This document shows, in pieces, positions 45,165 to 55,836 of a stretch of DNA of 64,000 nucleotides. Every line of letters begins with the position of its first letter. Position 1 is the stretch's first letter. Position numbers and translations under genes: made by a program. The notes under the pieces were generated by a model. The model was not told where the DNA came from and made no database searches. It worked only from the letters and a program-made list of their open reading frames with translations. Where the stretch lies: the NCBI GenBank assembly GCA_947650365.1, contig OX393549.1, positions 32,659,126-32,723,125 of the forward strand, given 5' to 3'. The DNA comes from Chamaelirium japonicum. Lineage: Eukaryota; Streptophyta; Magnoliopsida; Liliales; Melanthiaceae.

Positions 45165-46039
45165 TGACGGGAAAAGTCCTTGATCTTCCCTCTTTGTGTG
45201 GAAATGAAACAAACACCTTGTATGCGAGTGTGAGCACAAGAAAGAAACACAAACCAAGCAAGCACAAAAAGAGAGAGACACACGGATTTATGTGGTTCAC
45301 CCCAAATTGGGCTACGTCCACGGGCACGATGAGCCGAAGCTCGAGTTTCACTAGCAATGATGGAAAGACATCATGGATTACACCCAACACCTTGTCTTCT
45401 CCTCCTTGCTTGAAACCCCCACTTCCTTAGGATTCAAAGAACCCTAGAAATCCCTCTCTTCAACTAGAAGAGGATCTCAAGAACCATCTCCACCAATGGA
45501 GGGAAAGAAAAGATTTGATCTTACCCCTTTCTCTTCTTCGGCTGCAACAACGAATGCTTCTTTGCTCTCAAGATTTTCTCTCCAAGAGAAAACCCCTCTT
45601 TTGTGCTCTCCCTAATTTCACTCAAGCCCCAAAATGCTCTCTCTATAGCCCCCAAGGACCCATAGGATGATTAAATCCAGCAGATGAAGCAAGTGGACCG
45701 TTGGATTAAGAGATTGATCCAACGGCTCCAAACATAAAACTGAAATCTGCACTTAAAAACAGAGTGCAGAAAGTAATCACAGGGCTGACTTCAGATCATT
45801 GTATCTTTCTCAATACTTATCAGAATTCAGCAATTCCGGATCCGTTGGAAAGCTTGACATGTCCTCTACAACTTCTATGTAGACACCTAAGCCAAAATCC
45901 AACTCCATCAACTTCTGCAGATATTCAAAGATCAGTCCCTGCAGAGCCGGTTCCACGCAGTGGCCGGTTGCAAGAATGATCCGAGAACAAATGCGATGCC
46001 AAACTTGGGTCTTGTCCTTATGGGGATGGATACCCAATA
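45165..46039 (-). repeat. 5' LTR of copia B
   Basis: 875 bp, same length as the 3' LTR and nearly identical to it by eye. Confidence 0.9.
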
Positions 46040-46142
46040 TTTCAGACCACCAATGATGAGCTGGCTCTTGTTGTCTCCTTTCTTTTTCTTTTTTTTTTCT
46101 CTTTTTTATGATTTAGGTTAGGGTGTGACAGGTGTTCCCTAG

Positions 46143-46186
<44 letters not shown>

Positions 46187-46740
46187 CTAGGGTTTTGGGA
46201 GAATGGATTGAACCATCTCATTAGGCCAAGGGTCAAATATATATGAAAGATACAAGAAAAGAACAAAGGGTATCCTATACAGGCTATCTACGGGTATGTG
46301 TATCTCAACACTATACACTATCACTAACAGCCCCCCTCAAACTCAAGGTGGGTCATGCACCATGAGTTTGCTAAGCAGAAACTGAAAACGTGGAGCAGGG
46401 TGTGACTTCGTGAAGAAGTAAGCAATCTGTTCTCCAGAGGGAACAAAGGGGAGAGAGATGGTCCCGGCCTCATACTCCTGGCGAGAGTAGTAGCAATCGA
46501 ACTCGATATGCTTCGTCCTCTCGTGGAAGACCGGGTTGGTGACAATCTGTATTGCACTCCGGTTGTCACAGTGAAGGGCTGTAGGTTCAGAGATCTCAAC
46601 CCCTAGATCTCCAAGAAGTCGTCGCAAGTGAATGATCTCTTTGGTAGTAGAGGCCATGGCTCAAAACTCTGCTTCAGTACTGGAGAGAGAGACAACACTC
46701 TGCTTCTTGCTGCGCCATGAGATGAGAGAATCTCCAAAAA
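46040..46740. repeat. Duplicated block X2, right part
   Basis: Resumes the X1 match (X1 about 19298-20012) after copia B. It covers the left LTR and the RNase H end of copia D. Beyond 46740 there is no X1 counterpart. Confidence 0.8.
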
Positions 46741-49700
46741 ATAGGCAATAGCCGGTAGTCGATCGACGAGTGGTCGGATCACCAGTCCAGTCAGTATCCG
46801 AGTAGGCACGTAGGACCAGAGGAGAAGTCGATGATAGGAAGACCGACCGGGTGATAGTGCCTCGGAGATAACGGAGAAGCTGAAGAAGAGCAGCGTAGTG
46901 AGCAGAGCGAGGGACTTCGACAAATTGGCTGACGATGCTAACGGCGTGAGCAATGTCGGGTCTGGTGATGCAGAGGTAAACCAACTGACCAACGATCTGT
47001 CGATACCGAGTAGGATCTGAAAGAGGCTCACCATCGATTGGACGAAGCTTCACATCAAGCTCGAGAGGGGTGACAGCAGAGCGATCATCGGAAAAGGTAG
47101 CTCGGCTAAGGATGTCAACTGTATACTTCTGCTGGGATAGCAGAATCCCTCGCTCACTGTGGGCGATCTCGAGCCCAAGGAAGTAGCGAAGATGACCTAA
47201 ATCCTTCATCTGGAACCAGTGCCGAAGATGCTGCTGAAGGGAAGTGATGGCAGCGGAGTCATCACCTGTGATGATCATGTCATCGACATATAATAGGAGA
47301 ATCGCCCTGCCTTGAGGAGATGACCGCACAAAAAGTGAGTGGTCCTGCGAGCTCTCAATGTAGCCGATCCCGGTGATGGCTCGTCGAAAACACTCAAACC
47401 CAGCTCGAGAGGCTTGCTTGAGCCCGTAGATAGCACGACGGAGGCGACAAACATGCTGGGGAGGAGTATGCAAACCAGGGGGTGGTTGTATGTAGACGAC
47501 CTCTGAAAGATCACCATGGAGAAAGGCATTTTTCACGTCCATCTGGAAAAGAGGCCATCAGCGGACTGCTGCAACTGCCAAGAGTGCACGAACGGAGGTC
47601 ATCTGAGCTACGAGTGCGAAAGTCTCCTCGTAGTCTATTCTGTATGCCTGAGTGAAGCCACGGGCCACCAACCGAGCTTTGTGCCGCTCGATGGAACCAT
47701 CAGGTCGCCGCTTGACCTTGTATACCCACCGGTAACTGACAGGCTCAATACCAACAGGAAGGGGGACGATATCCCAAGTCTGAGTCTGCTCAAATGCCTG
47801 AAATTCCTCGCTCATAGCCTGCCGCCACTGAGAGGACTGGACGGCCTCCCGGTACGATCGAGGCTCCTGGTCTGTGTGAAGGACTGCAAGAAAGGTTGTA
47901 AACTGAGGCGAGTAGGAGGTGACCGTGGAAAAACCAAAACGGTCAAGTGGGCCAGAGCTAAAGCTGAAGCGAGCAGGTGGGTGGTGCTCACACTGAGGAT
48001 AGCGGGGCGGCGGGCGAGGATCCACGACCGGTGGCGTCGAACTGGGCGTAGCAGGTGGAGTACCATGGACGTCGGGAGGAAGACCTACGGAAGCAATCGG
48101 TGACGGAGGAGAGGAGGGGACGGAGGAAGACTCCGTGAAAGAATCACTGGAAGCAGGGGAAGAAGTAAAGATGGACAAAAGGGGTGATAAAAGGGGCTCG
48201 AGAGTCAAAGACAGGGTATGAGGAGTCTCCAAAAAGGTGAGGTCCTGAGCTGCAGAGGAGTAGTAAGGGGCATCCTCGACGAAGGAGACGTGTCGAGGAT
48301 GCGAAGGCGACGAGTCAAGGGGTCATAGCAACGATAACCCTTGTGCTCGGTGCTGATTCCTAGGAGGATGCATTTAACTGCACGTTCGGAAAGCTTTGTG
48401 CGCTCATGGGGTGGAAGGAGAACAAAACAGGTGCACCCGAAGGTACGAAGCAGACTGTAGTCAGGAGGGGAAGAAAAAAGATGCTCGTGGGGAGATGCAC
48501 CACCCAGGAGAACAGAAGAAGGGGTGATGTTGATGAGGTTGACTGATGTCAAGACAGCCTCAGCCCAGAAAGTGCGTGGAACGGACGCAGAGAGAAGAAG
48601 AGCACGCGTCGTCTCAAGGATATGACGGTGCTTTCTCTCTGCTACTCCGTTTTGCTCGTGTGTGTGAGGACAGGAGTGCTGGAATAGGGTCCCATGGAAC
48701 TGAAGAAGTATCCGCATAGCAGTGGAGAGGTACCCGAGGGCGTAATTAGACTGAAAGGTCTTGATGTAATAATCGAACTGTGTGTGAACCATCGAGGTAA
48801 AGATCTGGTAGACCTGAGGAACCTCAGAGCGGTGCTGAAGAAGGAAGACCCAAGTGTATCGGCTGAAGTCCTCGTTGAAAGAGATATAGTAGCGATAGCC
48901 ACACATCGAAGGGAGAGGTGCATGGCCTCAGATATCGGAGTGCACTAAGTCAAAAGGAGCAAAACTCTGAGAGATACTAGAAGGAAAATGTAAGGTTGTA
49001 GCTTTGGCAAGCTTACAACCGGTATATGTAGATAAAGAAGAAAAAGAGCAATGACCTAGAGCTCCAGTCTGGAGTAAGCTCTTAAGTCGAGACTCAGAAA
49101 TGTGGCCGAGTTTTCGGTGCCACAAGTCAGTATCGGGAGACGCTAAACTACAGATGCCAGAAAGGGGAATGGGGAAAAGATAGAGATGCTCGAGGTGGTA
49201 CAGCCCGCCTGACCTACGACCAGCGCCAATCACCCGTCCGGTACGTGGATCCTGCACAACACAAGAATAAGGGTAGAAAAGTCATAGCACATCCAGAGTC
49301 ACAGAGGCTGCTAATGGAGATGAGCTGCATGCGAAGCTGAGGGACATGCAACACAATGGGTAAAGAGAGACGATCGCTCGGTTCTGTAGTGGCGGTAATC
49401 GATCCACACTGCGAGATGGCTAAAGAAGAGCCATCTGCAGTATGTATCGATGGGATGTGCGGTGCCGATCGGCAATCGGTAAGCAATGAAGCATTGGAAG
49501 TCATGTGATGGGAGGCCCCAGAGTCCAGAATCCAAGTAGCCAAGGGACCGGGAGTGGCTAAGCGAGTAGAGGAACTAGAGGCGCTGGAAGCCTCGGTAGA
49601 GCTGAAACTCGCCTGCTGATCTAGGCGGAACAGAAGCTGTGCAAGCTGCTGGTGAACGAGCTGAGTGATGTCAGGAGCGTCCAAGGAACCCCAGGGTGAT

Positions 49701-50638
49701 GATGGAACCGTGTGAGGAGAGGACGGAGCAGTAGCAGTAGCAGCAGCAGCAGTAGAGTCAATGGGTCGACCACGTCCTCGGGGTCCCTGCCTCTTCTCGG
49801 GATGCAGCTTCCAATATGTGGCGACGATATGACCTGGTTTGTGGCAGTGAGTGCACACAAACCGATTACGACCAGAAGCAGTAGTAAAAGAGGCAGCTGG
49901 GGCTGCAGCAAGGACGCCCGTGTGGCTGGAAGGGGACGGAGGAGCCCTGGTGGCGATGGTACGCAACATGGTCTCTTCGGTGACGAACTCGACAATGGCA
50001 GCATCCAAGCGTGGAAGTGGGTCTCTGTGGATCAAAGCGCCAGCAAGTGGACCAAACTCTGGTCGAAGAGCCATCAGGAACTGGTAAAGTTGACAGCGCT
50101 CCCAGAAGGCCTATTGGGTGGCACGACACTCGGGAGAGACGGGAGGTACCAGTGACTGAAGCTCCCGCCAGTAACCACGCATCTGCGCATGGAATTGCTG
50201 GATCGTACGATCGCCCTGCTGTTCGGACTGGACCTGGGAGAGAAGAGCATACTCGTGGGCATCGCTAGACTCCACGAAATGCTCAACTAAGGAGCACCAT
50301 ATAGCTGCGGATGCTCCAAGAGCGGCGAGGTCAGCACGCATCGTCCGATCGACCGAAGCGACAAGGTAGGCGGCGACCCGTGCATCACGAAGACGCCACG
50401 CTTGAAGAGCGGCTGGGAAAGCCTGACTCGGTGCCGTGGTGGTGCCATCGAGTAATCCAAGAAGGCCACATCCGAGAAGCGTGGTCTGAATGGTGGCTGC
50501 CCATGCTTCCCAGTCGACGGAGGAGGCGAGAGGGAAATCCGTCGAGCTCGGCAGGAAGTCACGGGTATACTCCAACGGGAGGCTCTCAGAGTATAGTGGC
50601 ACGGGCGGAGGAGCATCTACAGAGGAGGAGTCGGCCAT
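46343..50638 (-). pseudogene. Copia D gag-pol, degenerate
   Basis: ATG at 50638. Gag spans 50638 to about 49850 with a CTHCHKPGH knuckle. A protease with WILDSGASHHM lies near 49530. GAG-pre-integrase (LWHRKLGHIS) and integrase (ISFNEDFSRYTW, NGVAERKHRH) span 49260-48400. RT has [13 protein letters not shown] near 47540 and YVDDMIITGD near 47285. RNase H has HCDNRSAIQI and ERTKHIEFD near 46500. Disablement: stops at 50111, 48928, 47558 and 46661, and frameshifts near 49.23 kb and 48.22 kb. Several stops are compatible with CGA-to-TGA or CAG-to-TAG transitions. The element is clearly older or faster-decayed than B. Confidence 0.85.
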
Positions 50639-51394
50639 GGCGGCTCACCGGCCGAATCTGCGGCTTCACTTGGTGCCAAGAGAACGAAGATGCAGATCTG
50701 GAGGTCACCGGTGCGAGATCGAGAGAGCCTCGAGGGATCGTCACGAGATCGAGATCGAGATTATCACGAGATCAGGTGCGAAAGTTTGGAGTTCGCCGGC
50801 GCAAGAGGGCCTCTGGATCTGGTCGAATCTCGTAGGACCTGTGAGGCTGCTGGCAGGATCGCTCAAGGCCAGATCTCGTAGGATCTGGTGGGAGGAGTGG
50901 CCGGTCCTCACTCGGAGCGCAGGGATCAGATCTTGGAGGACCAGATCTGGGAGGAGCTGCGCAGGGATCCTATAAGATCTGGCCGGATCTGGTCGCATCT
51001 GGAGGGGATGCTCGATGCGGCTGGTCGGAGTTTCTCAGGGCCACGATCTGGTCGAGATCTGGTTGAAGCTGTGCAGGGATCTGGCCGGAGCTGCGCATGG
51101 ATCTGGTCGGAGTAGATCTCGGAGGACCACGATCTGGTTGGAGCTGCGCAGAGCCATGATCTGGCCGGAACTGCGTAGGGATCTAGTCGGAGCTACGCAG
51201 GGATCTGGCCGGAGCTGTGCAGGCCGGATCTGGTCGAGATCTAGAGGGAGGGTGCTCGAGGCTGCTGGCCGGAGCTGCTCAGGGCCAGATCTCGAAGGAT
51301 CTGGTGTCGGCCGGACCTGGTGCAGATCTGACCGAAGATCAAGGGTGACAATCGGAAGTCCGATCGTCGGACGTCGAGGGGAGACGGATCGTCC
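50639..51394 (-). other. Leader of copia D
   Basis: Untranslated region between the primer-binding site and the gag ATG. It is built of degenerate repeats of GATCTGG.CGGAGCTGCGCAG-type motifs (clear at about 50935-51305). Open frames here are by-products of the repeat. Confidence 0.6.
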
Positions 51395-51406
51395 GCTCTG
51401 ATACCA
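51395..51406 (-). promoter_or_regulatory. Primer-binding site of copia D
   Basis: TGGTATCAGAGC on the minus strand, immediately next to the 5' LTR. Confidence 0.85.
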
Positions 51407-51430
51407 TGTCACAAGGAATCACTAACATGA

Positions 51431-51505
<75 letters not shown>

Positions 51506-51646
51506 AGGTGCTAGGGATTTTGGGGAGAAGGATTGATTCCTCTCATTAGGCCAAGGGCCAAATATATACCAGAGAAAACAAAAGGGGTATCCTATTCATG
51601 TAATCTACAAGTATGTGTATCTCAACACTATACACTATCACTAACA
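51407..51646 (-). repeat. 5' LTR of copia D with (GA)n and poly-G
   Basis: 240 bp, TGTCACAAGG to CACTAACA. It contains a (GA)n tract (about 51438-51496) followed by a short poly-G run. Confidence 0.85.
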
Positions 51647-52842
51647 TCTCATTTCTTTTTCTTTTTCTTTTTCTTTTTTATGATTTAGGTTAGGGCATTT
51701 TAAAAGGCTTCGATCTCGGAGCATCACTCAGGTTACACTAGTTTTTCCTCTGTTGTTGGTTCCAGTGCTAGCTTCTCATGGTCTTTTGTTTGCCATGTTT
51801 GTCAAGGGCTATAAAATATAGTAATTTCTATGTGTGGAAATGGGGAGAAAATAAGAGTAGTATTCTACAAAGTGCCCTGTATTGCAAGGTGATGGGACAT
51901 ATGCATCTACAACCATCAAGTCTGGGCGGAGTGCTATTCACCTGTCGGGTTGGCTGATGGATCAGACCCACGAACCACCTTACGTACAGGACAATGTATT
52001 AGATCATTTCTTATAAATCTATAAATAAATCTAATATAATATAATAGTCTAATCTAATTGTATAATACTAGAACGGAGCCCTCGCTCCCATGTTATGACA
52101 CGTGTGCATCTTTTAAAGAGCCAGATTCTTTATCCTATGTGTGAACACGGCTCTTTCTCGAATCATATAGAAAACAACTATAAGACGATAAATATTTATT
52201 CAACGATATTTAATGGTTATTTGATATTAATTAGAAATTTTTTTAGGAAAACCATTTGATGTTAATATGAAGTGAATCACACTCACTCTACATTGCACAT
52301 TTTTTCGAACATGATTATGATGTTGTCTGTGCCAAATAGCCGTGCATCAAGTTTATTTGGACATTGCTTGGATTTCTTACTAGTATAATACTAAAATGGA
52401 CCCACTCTCCCGTGTTTGGCACATGGACCACTTTTGAAGAGTCAGGATTCTTATCCCTTGTGTGAACACGTCTCTCTCTCATAAATTATATTAAAATCCT
52501 AATTTAAAGATGATAAATACCTCCTACCAAATAAAAATGATAAATATCCATACGATAGTATTTAATGATCATTTGATGTTAATTAGACAAATCATTAGCA
52601 CTAACTCTCTCTCAAACAAGTGAATCACACTCACTCCATATGGCACATTCCTTCGGACTGCTATAATGTGGTCTTTGTCAAGTGGTGGGCATCTATTTCA
52701 TCATGGAATTGCTCGGGTTTCTTACTAGTAGTGTTTAAAAAACGAGTATTTATAATACTATATTTTAATTAAAAATGATATTTTAGTTACAATTATGCAA
52801 AATATGGTACCAGATAAAAGATTGGTAGTTGGTTGTGGCATA
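51647..52842. repeat. Intergenic, with a two-unit ~340-bp tandem repeat
   Basis: No gene. Two diverged units, about 52045-52385 and 52386-52730, each start TATAATACTA.AA.GGA(G/C)CC and end GG.TTTCTTACTAGTA. A Helitron-like or other non-coding element is possible because of the CTAGT ends, but no hairpin or family match was established. Confidence 0.45.
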
Positions 52843-55130
52843 ACTTTTTTGAAAATCCCTCTCATGAGATGGGGGGGGGGGGGGGGGGGTCGGCCTAGGC
52901 CCCTACCAGTTTATTAAAAGAAAAAGATAGTACAAAAAATGCCTAAGAGGCACCGTCACCCGAGGTGTAACCACATCCAACATGAAGGCTAACAAAATCG
53001 CCCTGCACTACAAGCTAGAAAAACGAAAAACCCCTAAGTCCTAAGAGTATGAAGCCCTCGATCTTTCCAATTCACAGATCTGTGCTAGGAAAGACCACGT
53101 GTTTTTCCCCTCGATGGAGAAGCCGACAGCCGAAGCTATATCAATCCAGTAGGTTGAGGGGTAGACTCAGATCCTCCCCATCAAGGTTAGGCAATTGATT
53201 GTGAAGGTCCTGCATGAGGGGGATCAGTCTCCCAGGGGCCGAATATGGAGTACCCTCGACGAAAATCGAACATGTTGGTATGGTCGAAACACCTGTGTAG
53301 GCCGAGCTAGGCCGTGGTGGTCAGTAGTGCACGTCATATTTAAGGGCCCTAGATTTAGCTCGAAGCGAAGGCCTGTCTTCAATTGCGTCCGACCCCCGAT
53401 TAGCTAGTTCAGGACCGTGGCACATACTCGATGGCCAAGAAGAGGTAGCTGACCCAATGGCCCGAACGAGTTCCCACATCTACCAGGCCTCCAACTTGTG
53501 AAACCCCATTTCCCGAGGGAGGGGCTATATCAGGAACTGAAATCTCATGGGAAGCCACACCGTTGTTGACTCCATAGTTGTCCTCATCGACTTGTTGCTT
53601 CTCAAGTGGAGTAGAATCATCTTCACATTCTAGGAGATTACCATCACCTACCCGATCCAGTGGAGTAGAATCATCCTCTGCTACCTCAGTAGGGTCAGTT
53701 ACAGCACCTCCTTGGTCTCCCTTAGTTGCGAGAACCTCAACAGAAGTAATTAAATCTAGCCTTTCAGTACCAGAACCAATACTAGCTGGAGTCAACATCT
53801 CATTGCTATTCTGCACACCCCCTTGATCTGTATCAGCACCAACATCACCTTGGGCTACAACAGCACCATCGTTGCTCACAACTTCCACATCGTCAGCTCT
53901 TCCTGCATGGGCTACAACATCAGCACCAACAGCATCAACAACAAGGGTTGCACTTACAACACCAAAATCAGAACTACCAGCATTTGATGCAGCATCAGAA
54001 CCATCACCACCATCATCCCCATCAACTGATCACTGCAGTTCCTTGTTGACTAAACTCTCAATATTCTACACATCCACTTTGGTGGCATCAGCTCCGTCGG
54101 CACCAACCTCTCGGCTCCCCAAAACTTCAAATCGAGATCCACTACCACGACTTAGAACCCTAGAAAACAAAGGGCCTTTGCTTTTATTCTTTGAAGTCAC
54201 ATTAATCCACGGATTGGAATCCGGCTGCGCATGCAATGTGGATGAAGGAACCTCAGCAGGAGGAGGCCCCTCCTTACTCATACTTAGAGTTTTCCCCATC
54301 GGTCTCCATCCCTGCACAACAGAGTTAGCCCCTGACAATTTTTTTCCACTTGTTTGAAATATTAGGATGTACCACACATGCCTCTTCATTGTAGTCGAAA
54401 GATTGGCAGGCTCTACACATGTGAGGCTTCGAATCATACACAACCCTTTGCATAGAGAGAAGAGTACATGCGTCATTCTGAGCTTCAACCTCGAGCATCA
54501 TCAATGTTGATCTCCAATCATATCCTTGCATAATTCATCATTCCATCTTCCTTATGCGCAACAGCTACAGCCGTAGTGGCATCCATCCCAATTGGGTTGT
54601 CCAACACACTCCCCATTTGGGTTAGAGCATTGAAAGACCATAGCTTTTTCTGAAGATTAGGAAATCGGACCCACAGAGGGACTTTGGTTAAGAACTCCCT
54701 TCCATAGTCTTGATCACTAGTCTACTTCTTTAAGACAATGGGTCTTCCTTGAAAGTGCCACGGGCCTTCTTCCAGTGTTCATTATTGAACTTAAAAAAGA
54801 AAATCGCAATCTCACGAGAGAATAGTTTCATACCACTCCTTGGGCTTCCATAATCTCACCACTGCAGCCTTGAAGAGAGGGAAGAAAGGCCACTTTCCAA
54901 GGACAAAACCCTCAAGGGAATGTGTCCAGAAATTTTCAGTTTTGAGTATTTCTTCCCTTACACAAATAGCTACTTTCTTGCCCTCAAAGGTGCCAGGCTC
55001 AATGAAAGTGAGATTAAATTCTTCAGCAATATGATCATAGGATGAGAGTCGAGCATTGCTGCAAACAATTGGTGGGCGACCGGGCAAGAGTCGAGCATTG
55101 CTGCAAACAATTGGTGGGCGACCGGGCAAA
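52843..55130 (-). pseudogene. LINE (L1-type) with ORF1 and 3' UTR but no ORF2
   Basis: On the minus strand, 55090-54820 encodes a DUF4283-like stretch (FVLGKWPFFP, AAVVRLWKPKEW). About 54530-54340 encodes a zinc-knuckle-like segment with PHMCRACQSFDYNEEACVVH, and 54250-54100 has NPWINVTSKNKSKG and GSGSRFEVL. 53888-53409 is an acidic Asp/Glu/Gly-rich tail. This is the architecture of plant L1 LINE ORF1. Stops and frameshifts break it. The endonuclease/RT ORF2 is missing: the ORF1 tail passes directly into a 3' region (53400-52843) homologous to the truncated LINEs at 17736 and 26838. It includes TAATAAACTGGTAGGGG, a 19-base G run (C on the sense strand, 52871-52889) and a short A tail. The 5' end is not defined. 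Confidence 0.65.
55037..55122. repeat. 41-bp tandem duplication
   Basis: GAGTCGAGCATTGCTGCAAA... through ...GGCGACCGGGCA occurs twice in a row with no visible difference. It sits between the LINE 5' region and the 5' leader of the LPPgamma-like exon. Confidence 0.8.
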
Positions 55131-55354
55131 AGGGTGGGCTTGCAGAGAAGTCTGCATCAGCACAGACCCTGGGTGGAGCAAGCTGCCCGTCAAATACCTT
55201 CCAACTACAGTGCTCACTGGTTACAAGTCAAAGGGCCCCGGTCTTCAGATCGACCGAGTTTCGTCTCCGGCGACCGATTAGGAAAAAAGAACCGGGTTTT
55301 CTACAACGCCGGCAACCAAGGATCGCCCGATCGGTCAGCCCAACCCCGACGATA

Positions 55355-55398
55355 ATGGCGGCGCAGCCTCCACCGCTGTCGCTGAAGCTGGTGACCCT
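55355..55398 (+). pseudogene. LPPG-like: LPPgamma/dolichyldiphosphatase-like gene, exon piece 1 (start)
   Basis: ATG at 55355 followed by AAQPPPLSLKLVT, matching the N-terminus of plant lipid phosphate phosphatase gamma/dolichyldiphosphatase, an ER/plastid membrane PAP2-type phosphatase. The exon stops at the ACCCT target duplication of copia E (55394-55398) and resumes at 60571. The 200 bp upstream look like host 5' leader. Joining the flanks with one TSD copy leaves a 4-nt deficit relative to the family, so a frameshift also separates pieces 1 and 2. Confidence 0.7.
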
Positions 55399-55784
55399 TA
55401 TGATAAAAGCAAAGTATGTAATGCAAGGCTCAATACTTTGCCTTGTGTATTTCATTGATATATATAATGTTTACAGACGAGAGATCAATGGGATTGCATC
55501 CCATAAATTATGTAAACTTTACACCAAAGGAAAGAGATTGAATGGGCTGCAACTACTGTTACAGCTGATAAGGAAGGAGATTGAATGGGCTGCAGTTATT
55601 GTTACAGCTGATAAGGAAGGAGATTGAATGGGCTGCAGTTATTGTTACAGCTGATAAGGAAACGAATTGAATAGGCTGAAGCTATTGTTACAGCTAATAA
55701 GGAAAGGGATTGAATGGGCTACAACTGTTGTGAAGGGCCTGCAGCTACTGTGAACAGCTGTCCCATGACAGCTCACATCTTACA
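55399..55784 (-). repeat. 3' LTR of copia E
   Basis: 386 bp. It contains four to five diverged tandem units of about 41-45 bp around GATTGAATGGGCTGCAG and GTTACAGCTGATAAGG, and only a short TATATAT stretch. Confidence 0.88.
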
Positions 55785-55836
55785 GCCCCCCTCAAGCTCA
55801 CGGGGGGAAGTCTCGCATGTTGAGCTTGTCTCGAAG

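Larger units (their letters stand above)
28635..46039 (-). mobile_element. Copia B, full element (17.4 kb including nested element C)
   Basis: LTRs of equal length (875 bp) at 28635-29509 and 45165-46039, flanked by identical TTTCA target duplications (28630-28634 and 46040-46044). The right-hand LTR end reads TATTGGG on the minus strand where the left reads TGTTGGG. The uninterrupted target is seen in X1 near 19298. Removing nested element C (33320-44896) leaves a copia element of about 5.8 kb. Confidence 0.92.
46126..51646 (-). mobile_element. Copia D, complete element
   Basis: LTRs at 46126-46329 and 51407-51646, differing mainly in the length of an internal (GA)n tract. The polypurine tract (GAGTTTGAGGGGGGC, minus) follows 46329 and the primer-binding site is 51395-51406. 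Instead of a 5-bp duplication, roughly 50 bp of similar T-rich sequence ending ATGATTTAGGTTAGGG lies outside both ends (about 46072-46123 and 51652-51697). This is too long for a copia TSD. Confidence 0.85.

Noticed and set aside
50287-51412. Plus-strand frames over the copia D gag start and leader
   Set aside because: Shadows of the gag gene and of the leader's GATCTGG-type repeats.
53195-53407. Small plus-strand frame next to the LINE
   Set aside because: Antisense to the LINE 3' region, no domain and not conserved in the related LINE copies.
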